DNA from: Bradyrhizobium sp. AUGA SZCCT0158
Lineage (GTDB): Bacteria; Pseudomonadota; Alphaproteobacteria; Rhizobiales; Xanthobacteraceae
Direction: 5' to 3'
DNA: 64,000 nt
Assembly (NCBI RefSeq): GCF_018130065.1
Contig: NZ_JAFCME010000004.1
Span: 62,001-126,000 of the forward strand
The translations under genes were made by a program, and so were the position numbers. Of this stretch, positions 27,472 to 37,065 are shown in pieces (the first letter of the stretch is position 1; each line of letters opens with the position of its first letter). The notes under the pieces are model-generated. The model worked only from the letters and a program-made list of their open reading frames with translations. It was not told the origin of the DNA and did no database searches.

Positions 27472-29217
27472 TTAGCGCAGCGGCTTCTTCAACAGCGAGA
27501 AGCGGTCGGGATCCAGCCCCAGCGACGGCTGCAGCATCGGCGCTTCGATAGAACGCGGCTCCAGCGTTCGTGCGGCGGGCCGTTCGTTGATCATGGGATC
27601 GTTGGGAACGTCGCGATGTGAGGTCGCGCCACGCCAGCGGTCCAGCACGGCGCTGACGAAATGCATGTCATGGCCGGCGGCAACCGACGGCGCGGTCGCA
27701 ATCGTGGCCTCGCTGCGCGGCAATTGATGGATCGGCACTTCCTTGAAGCGCAACCGCGTCGGCAGTGCCACGCCTTCGCCGAACGCCAGCACTTCGCGGG
27801 TGCCGAGCGAGGGCACGAACGACAACAGATTGGCGGCGGCGTCCGAGACGGCCGAGCGCAGCAGGGCCTGGTCGCGGTCGTTGGCAAGGCGCATCGCAAA
27901 CAGCGTGTTGCACTGGGAGATGATGGTGGCGTCGAGTTCGGCCGGACGCTGCGTGACCAGGCCGAGATAGACGCCGTATTTGCGGCCTTCCTTGGCGATA
28001 CGCGAGACCGCCTTGCGGGTCGGTCCGAAACCGATATTGCGGTCGGCGGCGGCGTAACGATGCGCCTCCTCGCAGACGAACAGCAGCGGCGAGACGCCGT
28101 CGCTCCAGAGGCCGAAATCGAACGCCATGCGGCACAGCACCGACACCACGGAATCGACGACTTCGGCGGGGAAGCCGGCGAGCTGCATGATGGTCATCGG
28201 CCGGCCATTGGCGGGCAGGCGGAACAGATGGCTGATGACTTCCGCCATGGTGTCGCCGCCGACATTGGCGTTGTCGAACATGAACGCGTAGCGCGGGTCG
28301 TTGCGCACGGTTTCGATGCGCGAAATCAGCTTGTGATAGATGATGCGCGATGAGCGATTCTCCAGCTTGCCCATCCGCTCGTCGATCAGCGAAATCAGAT
28401 CGACCAGCCGGTAGGGCACCGGCGTATCGACGGTGTAGCCGATCGCCTTGGGATCGATCCGCTTCAGCCCGACCCGGTCGGCGTTCTGGTACTGGGTGTA
28501 GATGCCCTTCGCCATCGGAATGACTTCGGCGAGAATATCGAGCTCTTCGGGCACGCCGGGGCGGCCGGCGAACAGGACGTCGACGATCTCTTCGAAATTG
28601 AACAGCCAGAACGGCAGTTTCAGGTTCCGCGGGTTGAGCACCAGCGCCCGGTCGCCGAAGCAGCGGCCGTATTCGTTATGGACGTCGAGCAGGAAGATGC
28701 GCAGGTTCGGCCGCGACTTGAGGATTTCGTTGAGCAGCAGCGAGACGCCGGTCGATTTGCCGACGCCGGTGGAGCCGAGTACGGCGAAATGCTTGGAGAG
28801 CATTTCCTCGACGTCGACATAGGCGATGACCGAGCGGTCCTGTTGCAGCGTGCCGACATTGATCTGGTCCGAACCGGTCGGGGCATAGACCGTGCGGAGT
28901 TCCTGATTGGTGATCAGCTCGACGGCATCGCCGATGGTCGGATAGTTGGTGACGCCGCGCTGGAATTTCGGACGATCGCCGCCGAGGATTTCGCCGAGCA
29001 GGTCGACGCCCGCGCTGGCAATGTAATTATCGGAGCTCGGCAGATCCTCGCAGGTTACGTCGGTGATCATGGCGACGATGGTGGAAGTTGCGCAGCGGAT
29101 GCTGATGAAACGGCCGACAGTGGCGCGTACTTCCGAGGTAGCCATCTGGCTTACCGCAAGAAGTCCGACCCGGGCGAGGGAGCCGCGCACCGAAATCACA
29201 CGTCCGAAGGATGTCAC
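27472..29217 (-). CDS. HerA/FtsK-family ATPase (DUF87)
   Basis: A 581-aa hexameric P-loop ATPase. An N-terminal HAS-barrel-like region starts FGRVISVRGSLARVGL, followed by Walker A at residues 148-155 (GSTGVGKS), Walker B in PLLFVCEEAHRY and the HerA-type SRIAKEGRKYGVYLGLVTQRPAELD motif. Bacterial members pump DNA or remodel nucleoprotein, often with a NurA-type nuclease. No nurA-like gene lies next to it. The GTG at 29217 is chosen because the HAS-barrel begins immediately after it. Confidence 0.9.
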   Translation of the reverse strand: MTSFGRVISVRGSLARVGLLAVSQMATSEVRATVGRFISIRCATSTIVAMITDVTCEDLPSSDNYIASAGVDLLGEILGGDRPKFQRGVTNYPTIGDAVELITNQELRTVYAPTGSDQINVGTLQQDRSVIAYVDVEEMLSKHFAVLGSTGVGKSTGVSLLLNEILKSRPNLRIFLLDVHNEYGRCFGDRALVLNPRNLKLPFWLFNFEEIVDVLFAGRPGVPEELDILAEVIPMAKGIYTQYQNADRVGLKRIDPKAIGYTVDTPVPYRLVDLISLIDERMGKLENRSSRIIYHKLISRIETVRNDPRYAFMFDNANVGGDTMAEVISHLFRLPANGRPMTIMQLAGFPAEVVDSVVSVLCRMAFDFGLWSDGVSPLLFVCEEAHRYAAADRNIGFGPTRKAVSRIAKEGRKYGVYLGLVTQRPAELDATIISQCNTLFAMRLANDRDQALLRSAVSDAAANLLSFVPSLGTREVLAFGEGVALPTRLRFKEVPIHQLPRSEATIATAPSVAAGHDMHFVSAVLDRWRGATSHRDVPNDPMINERPAARTLEPRSIEAPMLQPSLGLDPDRFSLLKKPLR

Positions 29218-29639
29218 GATGTTGAACCTGGCATGTCATGAGATTGATCTGGCTGCATTATGGGCGGCCGGGACTAGCGAAACGGTTAAACCGGCGTCGT
29301 TCCCGATTGGCTAAATCTGTTGCATCCCGCTCAGGCTTCGTTTTGCAACAGGCGCCTGCCGCGGCCACAACACGCTAGTTGTGCAGGAAAATCAGCGCTT
29401 TTCTGCATTTGTGCGCGCGCGTGCGATCGCCTCTGGATTAATCATTCGTTTACCACATCGGGGGAGAGGCCGGATTTGATCGGGCGCCGGCAATGTCCGG
29501 TACCGGACTCGAGATCAAGCATCAGTCCGCGTATCGCGGTAACCGATTGCTAACCGCAAGTTGTAACCCGCCTTCCATTTGTGATGCGTAACGATGTCAC
29601 GCTGGGACGGACCAAGGTGACTTTCGATAGCGGCCATAC
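29218..29639. other. Intergenic region between herA and GGDEF-EAL gene
   Basis: About 420 bases separating two divergent genes, presumably with both promoters. I find no coding ORF. A 14-base perfect palindrome GTCCGGTACCGGAC lies at 29495-29508, 132 bases before the downstream start. Confidence 0.5.
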
Positions 29640-31526
29640 ATGCCGGGCGATTCTGCGAATCCTGTAGAGAAGACCGGGACGGTGAGGCGCCTGGCGCTTT
29701 GCGCTGTCCTGATCGCCGTGGCGATTTTGGCTGGCGTGGCGACATCGGCGTGGGAGCTTCGCGAACGCGTACTGCTTGCCCTCGTCGTCATCCTCGCACT
29801 CGTCGTCGCTCTGCTGCTGAGGCGCCATCGATTGTCCGAGCAGCGGCTTGCGGCCGAGCGGCGCCAGCTCAGCGTTGCCGTGAACAATATCCCGCAAGGT
29901 CTTGTTCTCTATGATGCATCGGCGCGTATCGTCATTTGTAACCAGCCCTATCTCGATATGTTTGGCCTGTCGCCGGATGTGGCCAAGCCCGGCTGCACGA
30001 TGCATCGTTTGATCGAACACCGCAAAGAAACCGGATCCTTTGACGGCGATGTCGACGCGTTCTGCAATGCCATCATCCGCACCGTGTCGCTCGGCAAGGC
30101 CACGCGGCAACTGACGGAAGCGCCGGGCGGCAGGGCGATCGAGATCGTCAACCGGCCGCTGAATGCGGGTGGCTGGGTGGCCACGATCGAGGACATCACC
30201 GAGCGCACCCGCGCTGACGAGAAAATTGCCCATCTGGCGCATTATGACGGGCTGACCGACCTGCCCAACCGGCTCCTGTTTCGCCAGCGACTGGACCAGG
30301 CGCTGAAGGCGGTCCAACCGGGCGAACAGCTGGCGGTGTTCTATATCGACATCGACGAATTCAAGAGCGTCAACGATGCCCTCGGCCATGCGATCGGCGA
30401 TGAGTTGCTCAAAGGCGTGGGCGAAAGGCTGCGCTTGTGTCTGAAGGATACGGATGTCGCGGCGCGGCTGGGCGGTGACGAGTTTGCCGTGATTCAAACC
30501 GGCATCAAGAAACAGGCGGAAACCATTCGGCTTGTTGAAGGAATTTACGCCGCGATCAGGGCGCCGTTCGAGTGCGCGGGCCACCTGATCACGACAGATG
30601 CCAGCATCGGCATCGCGCTCGCCTCCGGCGATGGGCTCGATCTCGACCAGTTGCTCCGGAACGCGGACCTCGCGTTGTACGGCGCCAAGAGCGACGGACG
30701 GCGGACCTATCGCTTCTTCGAGGTCGGCATGGACGCCCGCGCCAAGGCGCGACGAGTCCTGGAACTCGAATTGCGTCAGGCGATATCAGATGGCGGCCTC
30801 GAGGCCTATTATCAGCCGGTGCTCAATCTCGAGGACGGCAAGGTCTCCTCCTGCGAAGCGCTGCTGCGATGGCGTCACCCCGAACGCGGCATGATTTCGC
30901 CTGCGGAGTTCATTCCGGTCGCCGAAGACACCGGCCTGATCAACGAGCTCGGTCACTGGGTGCTCAACACGGCGTGCGCCGAGGCTGCCAACTGGCCGGC
31001 GGAGATCCGCGTCGCGGTCAACGTCTCACCGGTTCAGTTCCGGAGCCAGACGCTGGCGCTCAACGTGGCGGCGGCCCTTGCTGCCTCGGGCCTCGCCGCA
31101 TCCAGGCTCGAGCTCGAGATCACCGAGGCGGTGCTGATCCGCGACGACGACGGCGCGCTTCAGATGCTGCATCAGTTGCGCAAGCTGGGGGTACGCATCG
31201 CGCTGGACGATTTCGGCACCGGGTATTCCTCGCTGAGCTATCTGCAGCGGTTTCCATTCGACAAGATCAAGATCGACCGATCCTTCATCAGGGATCTGGC
31301 CGGCGCAGGCGCCTCGTCGTCGATCGTCCAGGCGGTGGTGAACATTGCGGCCGCCAGCGACATGACGACGACAGCGGAAGGCGTCGAGACCGAGCAGCAG
31401 CGAAACCTGCTGTACATTCTCGGCTGCACCGAGATACAGGGATTTCTGTTCAGCCCCGCGATACCAGCCGAGGACATTCGGCGGCTGCTGCTCTCGCACC
31501 GCGGCAAGGTGGTATCCGCGGCGTGA
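29640..31526 (+). CDS. PAS-GGDEF-EAL bifunctional cyclic-di-GMP protein
   Basis: A 628-aa inner-membrane signalling protein. Two N-terminal membrane spans (about 17-62) are followed by a PAS-like sensor (about 80-195), an intact GGDEF cyclase motif at residues 278-282 (LGGDEFAV), and an EAL phosphodiesterase domain with E406-A-L, NVSPVQFRS, ELEITEA, DDFGTGYSSL and KIDRSFI preserved. Both active sites look complete, so it could make or degrade c-di-GMP depending on the PAS input. It is a single gene with a 420-base upstream region, so regulation should act there. Confidence 0.93.
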   Translation: MPGDSANPVEKTGTVRRLALCAVLIAVAILAGVATSAWELRERVLLALVVILALVVALLLRRHRLSEQRLAAERRQLSVAVNNIPQGLVLYDASARIVICNQPYLDMFGLSPDVAKPGCTMHRLIEHRKETGSFDGDVDAFCNAIIRTVSLGKATRQLTEAPGGRAIEIVNRPLNAGGWVATIEDITERTRADEKIAHLAHYDGLTDLPNRLLFRQRLDQALKAVQPGEQLAVFYIDIDEFKSVNDALGHAIGDELLKGVGERLRLCLKDTDVAARLGGDEFAVIQTGIKKQAETIRLVEGIYAAIRAPFECAGHLITTDASIGIALASGDGLDLDQLLRNADLALYGAKSDGRRTYRFFEVGMDARAKARRVLELELRQAISDGGLEAYYQPVLNLEDGKVSSCEALLRWRHPERGMISPAEFIPVAEDTGLINELGHWVLNTACAEAANWPAEIRVAVNVSPVQFRSQTLALNVAAALAASGLAASRLELEITEAVLIRDDDGALQMLHQLRKLGVRIALDDFGTGYSSLSYLQRFPFDKIKIDRSFIRDLAGAGASSSIVQAVVNIAAASDMTTTAEGVETEQQRNLLYILGCTEIQGFLFSPAIPAEDIRRLLLSHRGKVVSAA

Positions 31527-31566
31527 GTCCCCGGATGACGCCGGCCGGTTTGCCGGAAGCGATCGG

Positions 31567-32580
31567 TCAATTGGTCCGGACCGGAGCCGCTTCGGAAAAA
31601 GTTTGATCGATCTCCTTGCGCGCGCGGAACCCGTGGCCGCCGAGCGTTTCCGATGGATACTCCCCGAACAGCGAGCGATAGTAGTGAGAGAAGCGTCCAA
31701 GCTCGATGAAGCCGTGCCGGATCGCCACCTGCGCGACGGTAACCGTCGCAGGATCGCTTTCCCTCAGAACGGAATGAATGGCGCAAAGCCGCTTGTGACG
31801 CAGGAACGATATCGGTCCCAAACCGAAAACATCGTAGAATGCGCGATGCAGAGTCCGTCGCGACACGTTGAGATGGGCGCAGATTTCGGAAACGTGGACG
31901 GGGCGAAGGCCGGCGGCTTCGAGATAGTCATCGACTTTCCCGACCAGCTGCGTCGCCGAGGGCAGAAGCCCCTTGGTGTCCGGCGGTAGCGATTGCACGA
32001 TGGTTCCGGTGACGGCGTCGATGATCGAGCGCTTCCAGAAATCGGTGACGGTGTCGGACAAGGCCGTCTGCTGACGCGCCAGGCGGGAAATGATCAGCGG
32101 CAACCGCCGTGTCGCCGCCATGCCGATCGAATGGTCTGCCTGATAGACGTTTTTGTTGAGCCATGCGGCGGGGTCGCTCAACCTCGCTTCGCCCTTGAAC
32201 AGCGACGGGACTTCGGCAAGATCGAGACGGATCGCGGCATAGGCCGAGGCGCCATGGAAAATTCCGTCATGCTCGGTGCTGGGAGGCATGATCAGGACGT
32301 CCGCCGGGCGCATGTCGAAGGACCAGTGGGTGACCCGGTCGTCGGCATTGAGCAGCATCCCGATAACGAGCTTGTCGTCGGTCGAAATGCGTTGGGTTCG
32401 AACGCCAACGGAGAACGAACCGATGCTGAGCGAGAAGTCTCCGATGCCGACGTGACTAAGTGAGCCTCGAAACTTTCCACGGCCGAGTTGCGTCACCTCG
32501 ACATGCGACCCTCTGATCGCGTTGTGAAGGCCTTCGAAGCTGTCCAGACTGCAGGTGTTGACCGCAAGCTGCCCGCTCAT
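31567..32580 (-). CDS. AraC-family transcriptional regulator
   Basis: A 337-aa regulator. The C-terminal 100 residues hold two helix-turn-helix units of the AraC/XylS type, including VSEICAHLNVSRRTLHRAFYDVFGLGP and VAIRHGFIELGRFSHYYRSLFGEYPSE. The N-terminal 230 residues would bind ligand or mediate dimerisation. The start at 32580 (MSGQLAVN) has GGGGGA at 9 bases; a GTG at 32646 is also in frame. It is convergent with the GGDEF-EAL gene. A 20-base palindrome lies 170 bases upstream of its start. Confidence 0.9.
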   Translation of the reverse strand: MSGQLAVNTCSLDSFEGLHNAIRGSHVEVTQLGRGKFRGSLSHVGIGDFSLSIGSFSVGVRTQRISTDDKLVIGMLLNADDRVTHWSFDMRPADVLIMPPSTEHDGIFHGASAYAAIRLDLAEVPSLFKGEARLSDPAAWLNKNVYQADHSIGMAATRRLPLIISRLARQQTALSDTVTDFWKRSIIDAVTGTIVQSLPPDTKGLLPSATQLVGKVDDYLEAAGLRPVHVSEICAHLNVSRRTLHRAFYDVFGLGPISFLRHKRLCAIHSVLRESDPATVTVAQVAIRHGFIELGRFSHYYRSLFGEYPSETLGGHGFRARKEIDQTFSEAAPVRTN

Positions 32581-33027
32581 GGTTCGGCATCCCCCATTCG
32601 ATGCCCCGTCCCCGACTCGATCTAGCCACAACTCTAGCGCGCTCACAATGAATTTTGTCGGTCAGGTCTTGCTCTGTTGCAAGAAGGCCCGCGCACGATT
32701 GCGGTCGCGATGAGAATATTTGTCTAAATTTTTGAACGGAACGGCATGCAGTTCGATCAATGCATTGATCGATTTGCGAAGGTCTCCATTAAGGCTGAAG
32801 TTGCGCCTTTGCAGATTGGCACAAACTGCACATCACATCGCTTCGAGATTCATCTAGCTTGCATCGGTGCCAATGCTTCGCGTCTCGTAAGCCTTTGAAG
32901 AAGCGGAGACTGTGCGCCAATGCGCTGCTCAGGAAAACTGCGCGGAAAAGGGAAGACGGGCTGACTGATCTACGTCTGCCGTGCGCAACCACGACGCGAG
33001 CGGCTGCAATAAGAAAAAGGGCCGCCA
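32581..33027. other. Intergenic region between AraC gene and hypothetical gene
   Basis: Roughly 450 bases, relatively AT-rich compared with flanking genes, without a clear gene. It contains a 20-base perfect palindrome at 32753-32772 and presumably the promoters for both divergent genes. Short frames in it lack ribosome sites. Confidence 0.5.
32753..32772. promoter_or_regulatory. 20-bp perfect palindrome, possible operator
   Basis: TCGATCAATGCATTGATCGA is a perfect dyad and lies midway between an AraC regulator (minus strand) and a plus-strand secreted protein gene. The position fits an operator for a dimeric regulator; which protein binds is unknown. Confidence 0.55.
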
Positions 33028-33507
33028 ATGCGCTCAACAAGAACCCGCTTCATCGATCTGGCTAACGCCCCCACCGGAATGCTCTGCGCGTTAGCCTTCT
33101 CAACCTGCCTTGCCCTGACGCCTTCGCCGGCATCGGCGATGATTGTAGCGCCCTCCGTTTGGCAGCACCAGCAACTCAAGCAAGACAATCTGGTGACCGA
33201 GGTCCGCGCGCGCGCCGGTGGCTCGGTGCGCCGGACAACCGTCGTTGGTCCGCGTGGCAACGCGGCCAGCCGGACCGTGGTCCGCGGCGGCGCGGTCGTG
33301 CGTCCCGGTGTTGCACGCCCCGGCGGCTGGGTGCGCCCCGCCCATTATTACTGGCGTCCGGGCGGCGCGATCGCCGCCGGTGCGGCGATCGGATTCGTCG
33401 CCGCTGCCTCCGCGGCAGCCTATGCCGGCTCACCGCCGGCGCCGGGTTACTGCTGGTACTACTCCGATCCGAGCAAGACGCAGGGCTTCTGGGACGTTTG
33501 CCCGTAA
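33028..33507 (+). CDS. Hypothetical exported protein with Gly/Ala-rich C-terminus
   Basis: A 159-aa protein with an N-terminal signal-like segment (residues 1-37, hydrophobic run in MLCALAFSTCLALTPSPASA) and a mature part rich in Arg/Val and Pro (VVRGGAVVRPGVARPGG), then a small hydrophobic stretch (IAAGAAIGFVAAASAAAYAG), ending PGYCWYYSDPSKTQGFWDVCP with two Cys. Proteins of this kind occur widely in Bradyrhizobium as uncharacterised exported proteins. The FGE-like gene begins 24 bases later, so they may be co-transcribed. No function is deduced. Confidence 0.7.
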   Translation: MRSTRTRFIDLANAPTGMLCALAFSTCLALTPSPASAMIVAPSVWQHQQLKQDNLVTEVRARAGGSVRRTTVVGPRGNAASRTVVRGGAVVRPGVARPGGWVRPAHYYWRPGGAIAAGAAIGFVAAASAAAYAGSPPAPGYCWYYSDPSKTQGFWDVCP

Positions 33508-33531
33508 CCGCGCACGTCAGGAGTTGGTGCC

Positions 33532-34521
33532 ATGACGCTGCTGCAAACCGACATCCGGCAGGGCGACACGCCGTCGGAAGATGGCCGGACCGCCGATATG
33601 GTCCGCATTCCCGGCGGCACATTCCGCATGGGCTCCGACAATCATTATCCTGAGGAAGCGCCGGTACATCGCGTGACGGTGGACGGCTTCTGGATCGACC
33701 GCACGCCGGTGACCAATCGACAGTTCAAGCGGTTCGTGATCGAGACCGGGCACAAGACCTTTGCCGAAATCCCGCCCGATCCGAAGCACTATCCAGGGGC
33801 CCTGCCGCACATGCTGTACGCGGGCTCTCTCGTGTTCGAGCGGCCGCACTCGACCTACGATTTGCGCGACTGGCGCCAGTGGTGGTCGTTCATGAAGAAC
33901 GCCGATTGGCGGCACCCCTATGGACCCAGGAGCAACATCAACGTCCTGAACGATCACCCCGTCGTCCATGTGTCTTACTCGGACGCGCTGTTCTATGCGC
34001 GGTGGGCGGGCAAGGATTTGCCGACCGAAGCCGAATGGGAGTTCGCGGCGCGCGGCGGGCTCGACGGCGCCGAATTCGCGTGGGGCGACGAGCTTACGCC
34101 CGACGGCGTGCATATGGCCAATACCTGGCAGGGCGAATTCCCGCTGCACAACCTGCATGAGGATGGCTACGAGCGCACCTCGCCGGTGACGGCGTTTCCG
34201 CCGAACGGTTACGGCCTGCACGACATGATCGGCAATGTCTGGGAATGGACCTCGGACTGGTATTCGCCGAAACATGAAGCCGACGCGCCGAAGGCGTGCT
34301 GCATCCCCGAAAATCCGCGCGGCGGGCGCGAGGAAGGCAGCTACGACCCTCGCCAGCCGAACATCAAGATCCCGCGCAAGGTGATCAAGGGCGGCTCGCA
34401 TCTGTGCGCACCGAATTATTGCCGCCGCTATCGCCCGGCGGCGCGACATGCCGAGGCGATCGATACCTCGACCAGCCATGTCGGATTTCGATGCGTCCTG
34501 AGAATCCCGGCCACGCGATAA
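33532..34521 (+). CDS. Formylglycine-generating enzyme (SUMF1) family protein
   Basis: A 329-aa protein of the formylglycine-generating fold. It starts with MVRIPGGTFRMGSDNHYPEEAPVHRVTVDGFWIDRTPVTN, the typical first block, and ends with GGSHLCAPNYCRRYRPAARH, in which Cys292 and Cys297 match the two catalytic, copper-binding cysteines (CxxxxC) of genuine aerobic FGE. It would oxidise a Cys in sulfatase CxPxR motifs to formylglycine. No sulfatase gene lies in the window, so the substrate would have to be encoded elsewhere. No signal peptide is visible. Confidence 0.87.
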   Translation: MTLLQTDIRQGDTPSEDGRTADMVRIPGGTFRMGSDNHYPEEAPVHRVTVDGFWIDRTPVTNRQFKRFVIETGHKTFAEIPPDPKHYPGALPHMLYAGSLVFERPHSTYDLRDWRQWWSFMKNADWRHPYGPRSNINVLNDHPVVHVSYSDALFYARWAGKDLPTEAEWEFAARGGLDGAEFAWGDELTPDGVHMANTWQGEFPLHNLHEDGYERTSPVTAFPPNGYGLHDMIGNVWEWTSDWYSPKHEADAPKACCIPENPRGGREEGSYDPRQPNIKIPRKVIKGGSHLCAPNYCRRYRPAARHAEAIDTSTSHVGFRCVLRIPATR

Positions 34522-34729
34522 TTCTGCCTTGCGACACGTCATTCAAACGGCACGCGCGGGCAAGCTCGGAATCGATTCGAAGTGACGGTCGCGTCCGCGG
34601 CAGGCCCGGGACAAGGCGGGCGCATAGCAGCGGTGCAATTCGCACGACTGCCTGAGGGCCGGTCTTAATTGACACGGCCAATCCCTGCACGCTATCCAAG
34701 CCGAAGCAAAGAACAAGAAACAGGGCAGG

Positions 34730-36019
34730 GTGGAACGCGATGAACCGCGACAGCGCGTCTTGAGCGATTTCGCGCGGCCTTCCGCGCTCGCTCCATTCCG
34801 GATCCGGAATTATCGTTTCCAATGGCCCGCCGATCTGCTCACCTCGTGGGCGTTCGAGATGGAGATGATCATCCTCGGCTGGTACGTGCTGGTCGAGACC
34901 GGGTCGGTGCTGCTGCTCACCGTGTTCGCTTCCTTGGGTTATATCGGTACATTGGTCGCGCCGATGTTCGGCGTCGTCGGCGACCGGATCGGTCACCGCG
35001 ATCTCCTGGCCATGATGCGCGCGTGCTACGCGGTGCTGGCGACCGTGCTGATGACGCTGGCGCTGTCAGGCCATCTCAGCCCACTTTTTGTTTTTGTCGT
35101 CGCGGCCCTGATGGGTGTCGTCCGTCCGTCGGACCTCGGCGTGCGCGGCGCACTGGTTGCGACCATCATGCCGCGCGATCAACTTATCGGCGCGATCAGC
35201 ATCTCCCGAACCACGATGGATACCGCGCGCATCGCCGGCGCGCTGAGCGGCGCCGGATTGTTCGCCGCGCTCGGGATGGGAGCGGCCTATGTGGCGATCG
35301 TCTGCCTCTATCTCGTCGCGACCTTGCTGACGCTGTGCGTGGTGGCACCGGCCAAGCCGTATCCGACCGGCGATACCGAAAGCGAGGTGCTGCGGCCCTC
35401 GCCATTGCGCGACCTGATGGAGGGCGTGGCCTATTGCTGGACCACGCCGCGCATGCGCGCTGCGCTCTGGGTCGCGTTCCTCGCCAACCTCACGGCCTAT
35501 CCGCTCACCAACGGATTGCTGCCCTATGTGGCCAAGGCGATCTACGGCACCAACCAGACCGGGCTCGGCTATCTCTCGGCAAGTTTCGCCATCGGCTCGC
35601 TGGCCGGCTCGATCGTGCTGAGCCTGATCCACGGCATCAGGGTGGCGCGGCTCATGATCGCCTCGACTGTGCTGTGGTATGCGACGCTGCTGCTATTTGT
35701 GCAGATGCAGACGGTACCGACCGCGATCGTCTGCCTAGTCATCGCCGGTTTCTCGCAGAGCCTCGCGATGATCTCGATCGCCGTCATCCTGATGCGCACG
35801 GCAGCCGAGAATTTCCGCGGCCGGGTGATGGGCGTGCGCATGATGGTGATCTATGGCCTGCCGTTCGGCCTTCTGGCCGCCGGCAGCCTGATCGACGAGA
35901 TCGGCTTCGCCGCGACGGGAACGCTGTACGCGGCGGTCGGTCTCGCCTTGATGCTGGCGATCATGCTGCACTGGCGCGCCGATTTGTGGCCGGTGCATGC
36001 CCCGGCCAATGCGCGATAG
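34730..36019 (+). CDS. MFS transporter, EntS-like
   Basis: A 429-aa membrane protein of the major facilitator superfamily with about twelve hydrophobic helices. Loop 2-3 has GVVGDRIGHRDLLAMMRA, the usual G-x-x-x-D-R-x-G-R/H pattern, and the central loop separates two six-helix halves. The overall pattern resembles MFS_3/EntS drug or siderophore exporters. The start GTG at 34730 lies close to the first hydrophobic stretch, with an AGGG-type ribosome site. The substrate is unknown. It is preceded by about 210 bases without a gene. Confidence 0.87.
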   Translation: MERDEPRQRVLSDFARPSALAPFRIRNYRFQWPADLLTSWAFEMEMIILGWYVLVETGSVLLLTVFASLGYIGTLVAPMFGVVGDRIGHRDLLAMMRACYAVLATVLMTLALSGHLSPLFVFVVAALMGVVRPSDLGVRGALVATIMPRDQLIGAISISRTTMDTARIAGALSGAGLFAALGMGAAYVAIVCLYLVATLLTLCVVAPAKPYPTGDTESEVLRPSPLRDLMEGVAYCWTTPRMRAALWVAFLANLTAYPLTNGLLPYVAKAIYGTNQTGLGYLSASFAIGSLAGSIVLSLIHGIRVARLMIASTVLWYATLLLFVQMQTVPTAIVCLVIAGFSQSLAMISIAVILMRTAAENFRGRVMGVRMMVIYGLPFGLLAAGSLIDEIGFAATGTLYAAVGLALMLAIMLHWRADLWPVHAPANAR

Positions 36020-36033
36020 GCGTCGCGCTGGCC

Positions 36034-37011
36034 TCACTGCATCTTGATGTTGGCTTCCTTGAGCACCGGCTCCCACTTGGCGGCCTCCGCGCGCATGAAC
36101 GCGTCGAATTCCTGCGGTGAGTTTCCGACCGGCGTCGCGCCCATCTTTTCCAGCGCGGTCAGAACCACCGGGTCCTTGAGAGTGGCCTTGAGATCGGCGT
36201 TGATCCTGGTCACCTGTTCCGGCGCCATGCCCGCGGGTCCAAGAAAGCCCCACCACACCGACGCGTCGTAGCCGGGCAAGCCGGACTCCGCGACCGTCGG
36301 GACATCCGGCAGCGCCTTGGCGCGCTGCGCCGTCGTCACCGCGAGCGCGCGCACCGTAGAGCCCTCGAGCTGGCCGACGACCTCCGGCAAGGGATTGACG
36401 CTGATCGGAATCTCGCCCGCGATCACGGCGGTGAGGGCGGGCGCACCGCCCTTGTAGGGAATCGCGAGGATCTTCACCTTGGCCATGTAGTTGAGCAGTT
36501 CGCCGGCAAGGTGCGCCGACGTGCCGTTGCCGGACATGCCATAGGACAAGGCGTCGGGCTTCTCGCGGGCGATCGTCAGCAACTCCCCGAGATTCTTCAC
36601 GGGGCTGCTCTTGGACACGACGATGGCGAGCGGCGACGCGGCGATCTCGCTGATCGCGGTAAAATCCTTGAAGGTGTCGTAGGGCAACTTTGGATAGAAG
36701 AACTGATTGAGCGGATGGCCGCTGGCGACCAGGATCAGGGTGTAGCCGTCGGGCGCCGATTGGGTCAGCGCCTGCGAAGCGATGGTGCCGCCGGCGCCGG
36801 GCCGGTTTTCGATCACGGGCTGCTGGCCCCAGATCTTCGACAGCGACTGGCCGACGGTTCGGGCAAGGACATCGACCGCACCGCCGGCCGCATAGGGCAC
36901 CAGGATGCGCACCGGCTTGCTTGGGAAACCCTCGGCGTTTGCCTGCGTACCGGCCAGCGAGAATAGCGCCGCTGCGAGAACAGAACGGATGAGTTTGCGT
37001 GGGGTAGGCAT
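36034..37011 (-). CDS. Bug-family tripartite tricarboxylate receptor (TctC-like)
   Basis: A 325-aa periplasmic binding protein. The signal peptide ends at about residue 26 (TQANAEG), followed by FPSKPVRILVPYAAGGAVDV, ENRPGAGGTIAS and APDGYTL motifs that build the Bug ligand pocket. It is encoded directly before an ABC-type receptor on the same strand, with 54 bases between them, so both may be in the same transcript. No membrane components are nearby. The ligand is unknown. Confidence 0.92.
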   Translation of the reverse strand: MPTPRKLIRSVLAAALFSLAGTQANAEGFPSKPVRILVPYAAGGAVDVLARTVGQSLSKIWGQQPVIENRPGAGGTIASQALTQSAPDGYTLILVASGHPLNQFFYPKLPYDTFKDFTAISEIAASPLAIVVSKSSPVKNLGELLTIAREKPDALSYGMSGNGTSAHLAGELLNYMAKVKILAIPYKGGAPALTAVIAGEIPISVNPLPEVVGQLEGSTVRALAVTTAQRAKALPDVPTVAESGLPGYDASVWWGFLGPAGMAPEQVTRINADLKATLKDPVVLTALEKMGATPVGNSPQEFDAFMRAEAAKWEPVLKEANIKMQ

Positions 37012-37065
37012 TGCAGGAAATCCTTCTTGTCCGGATCGATGGTTGGAAGTGGGCGGCGTGTGCCG

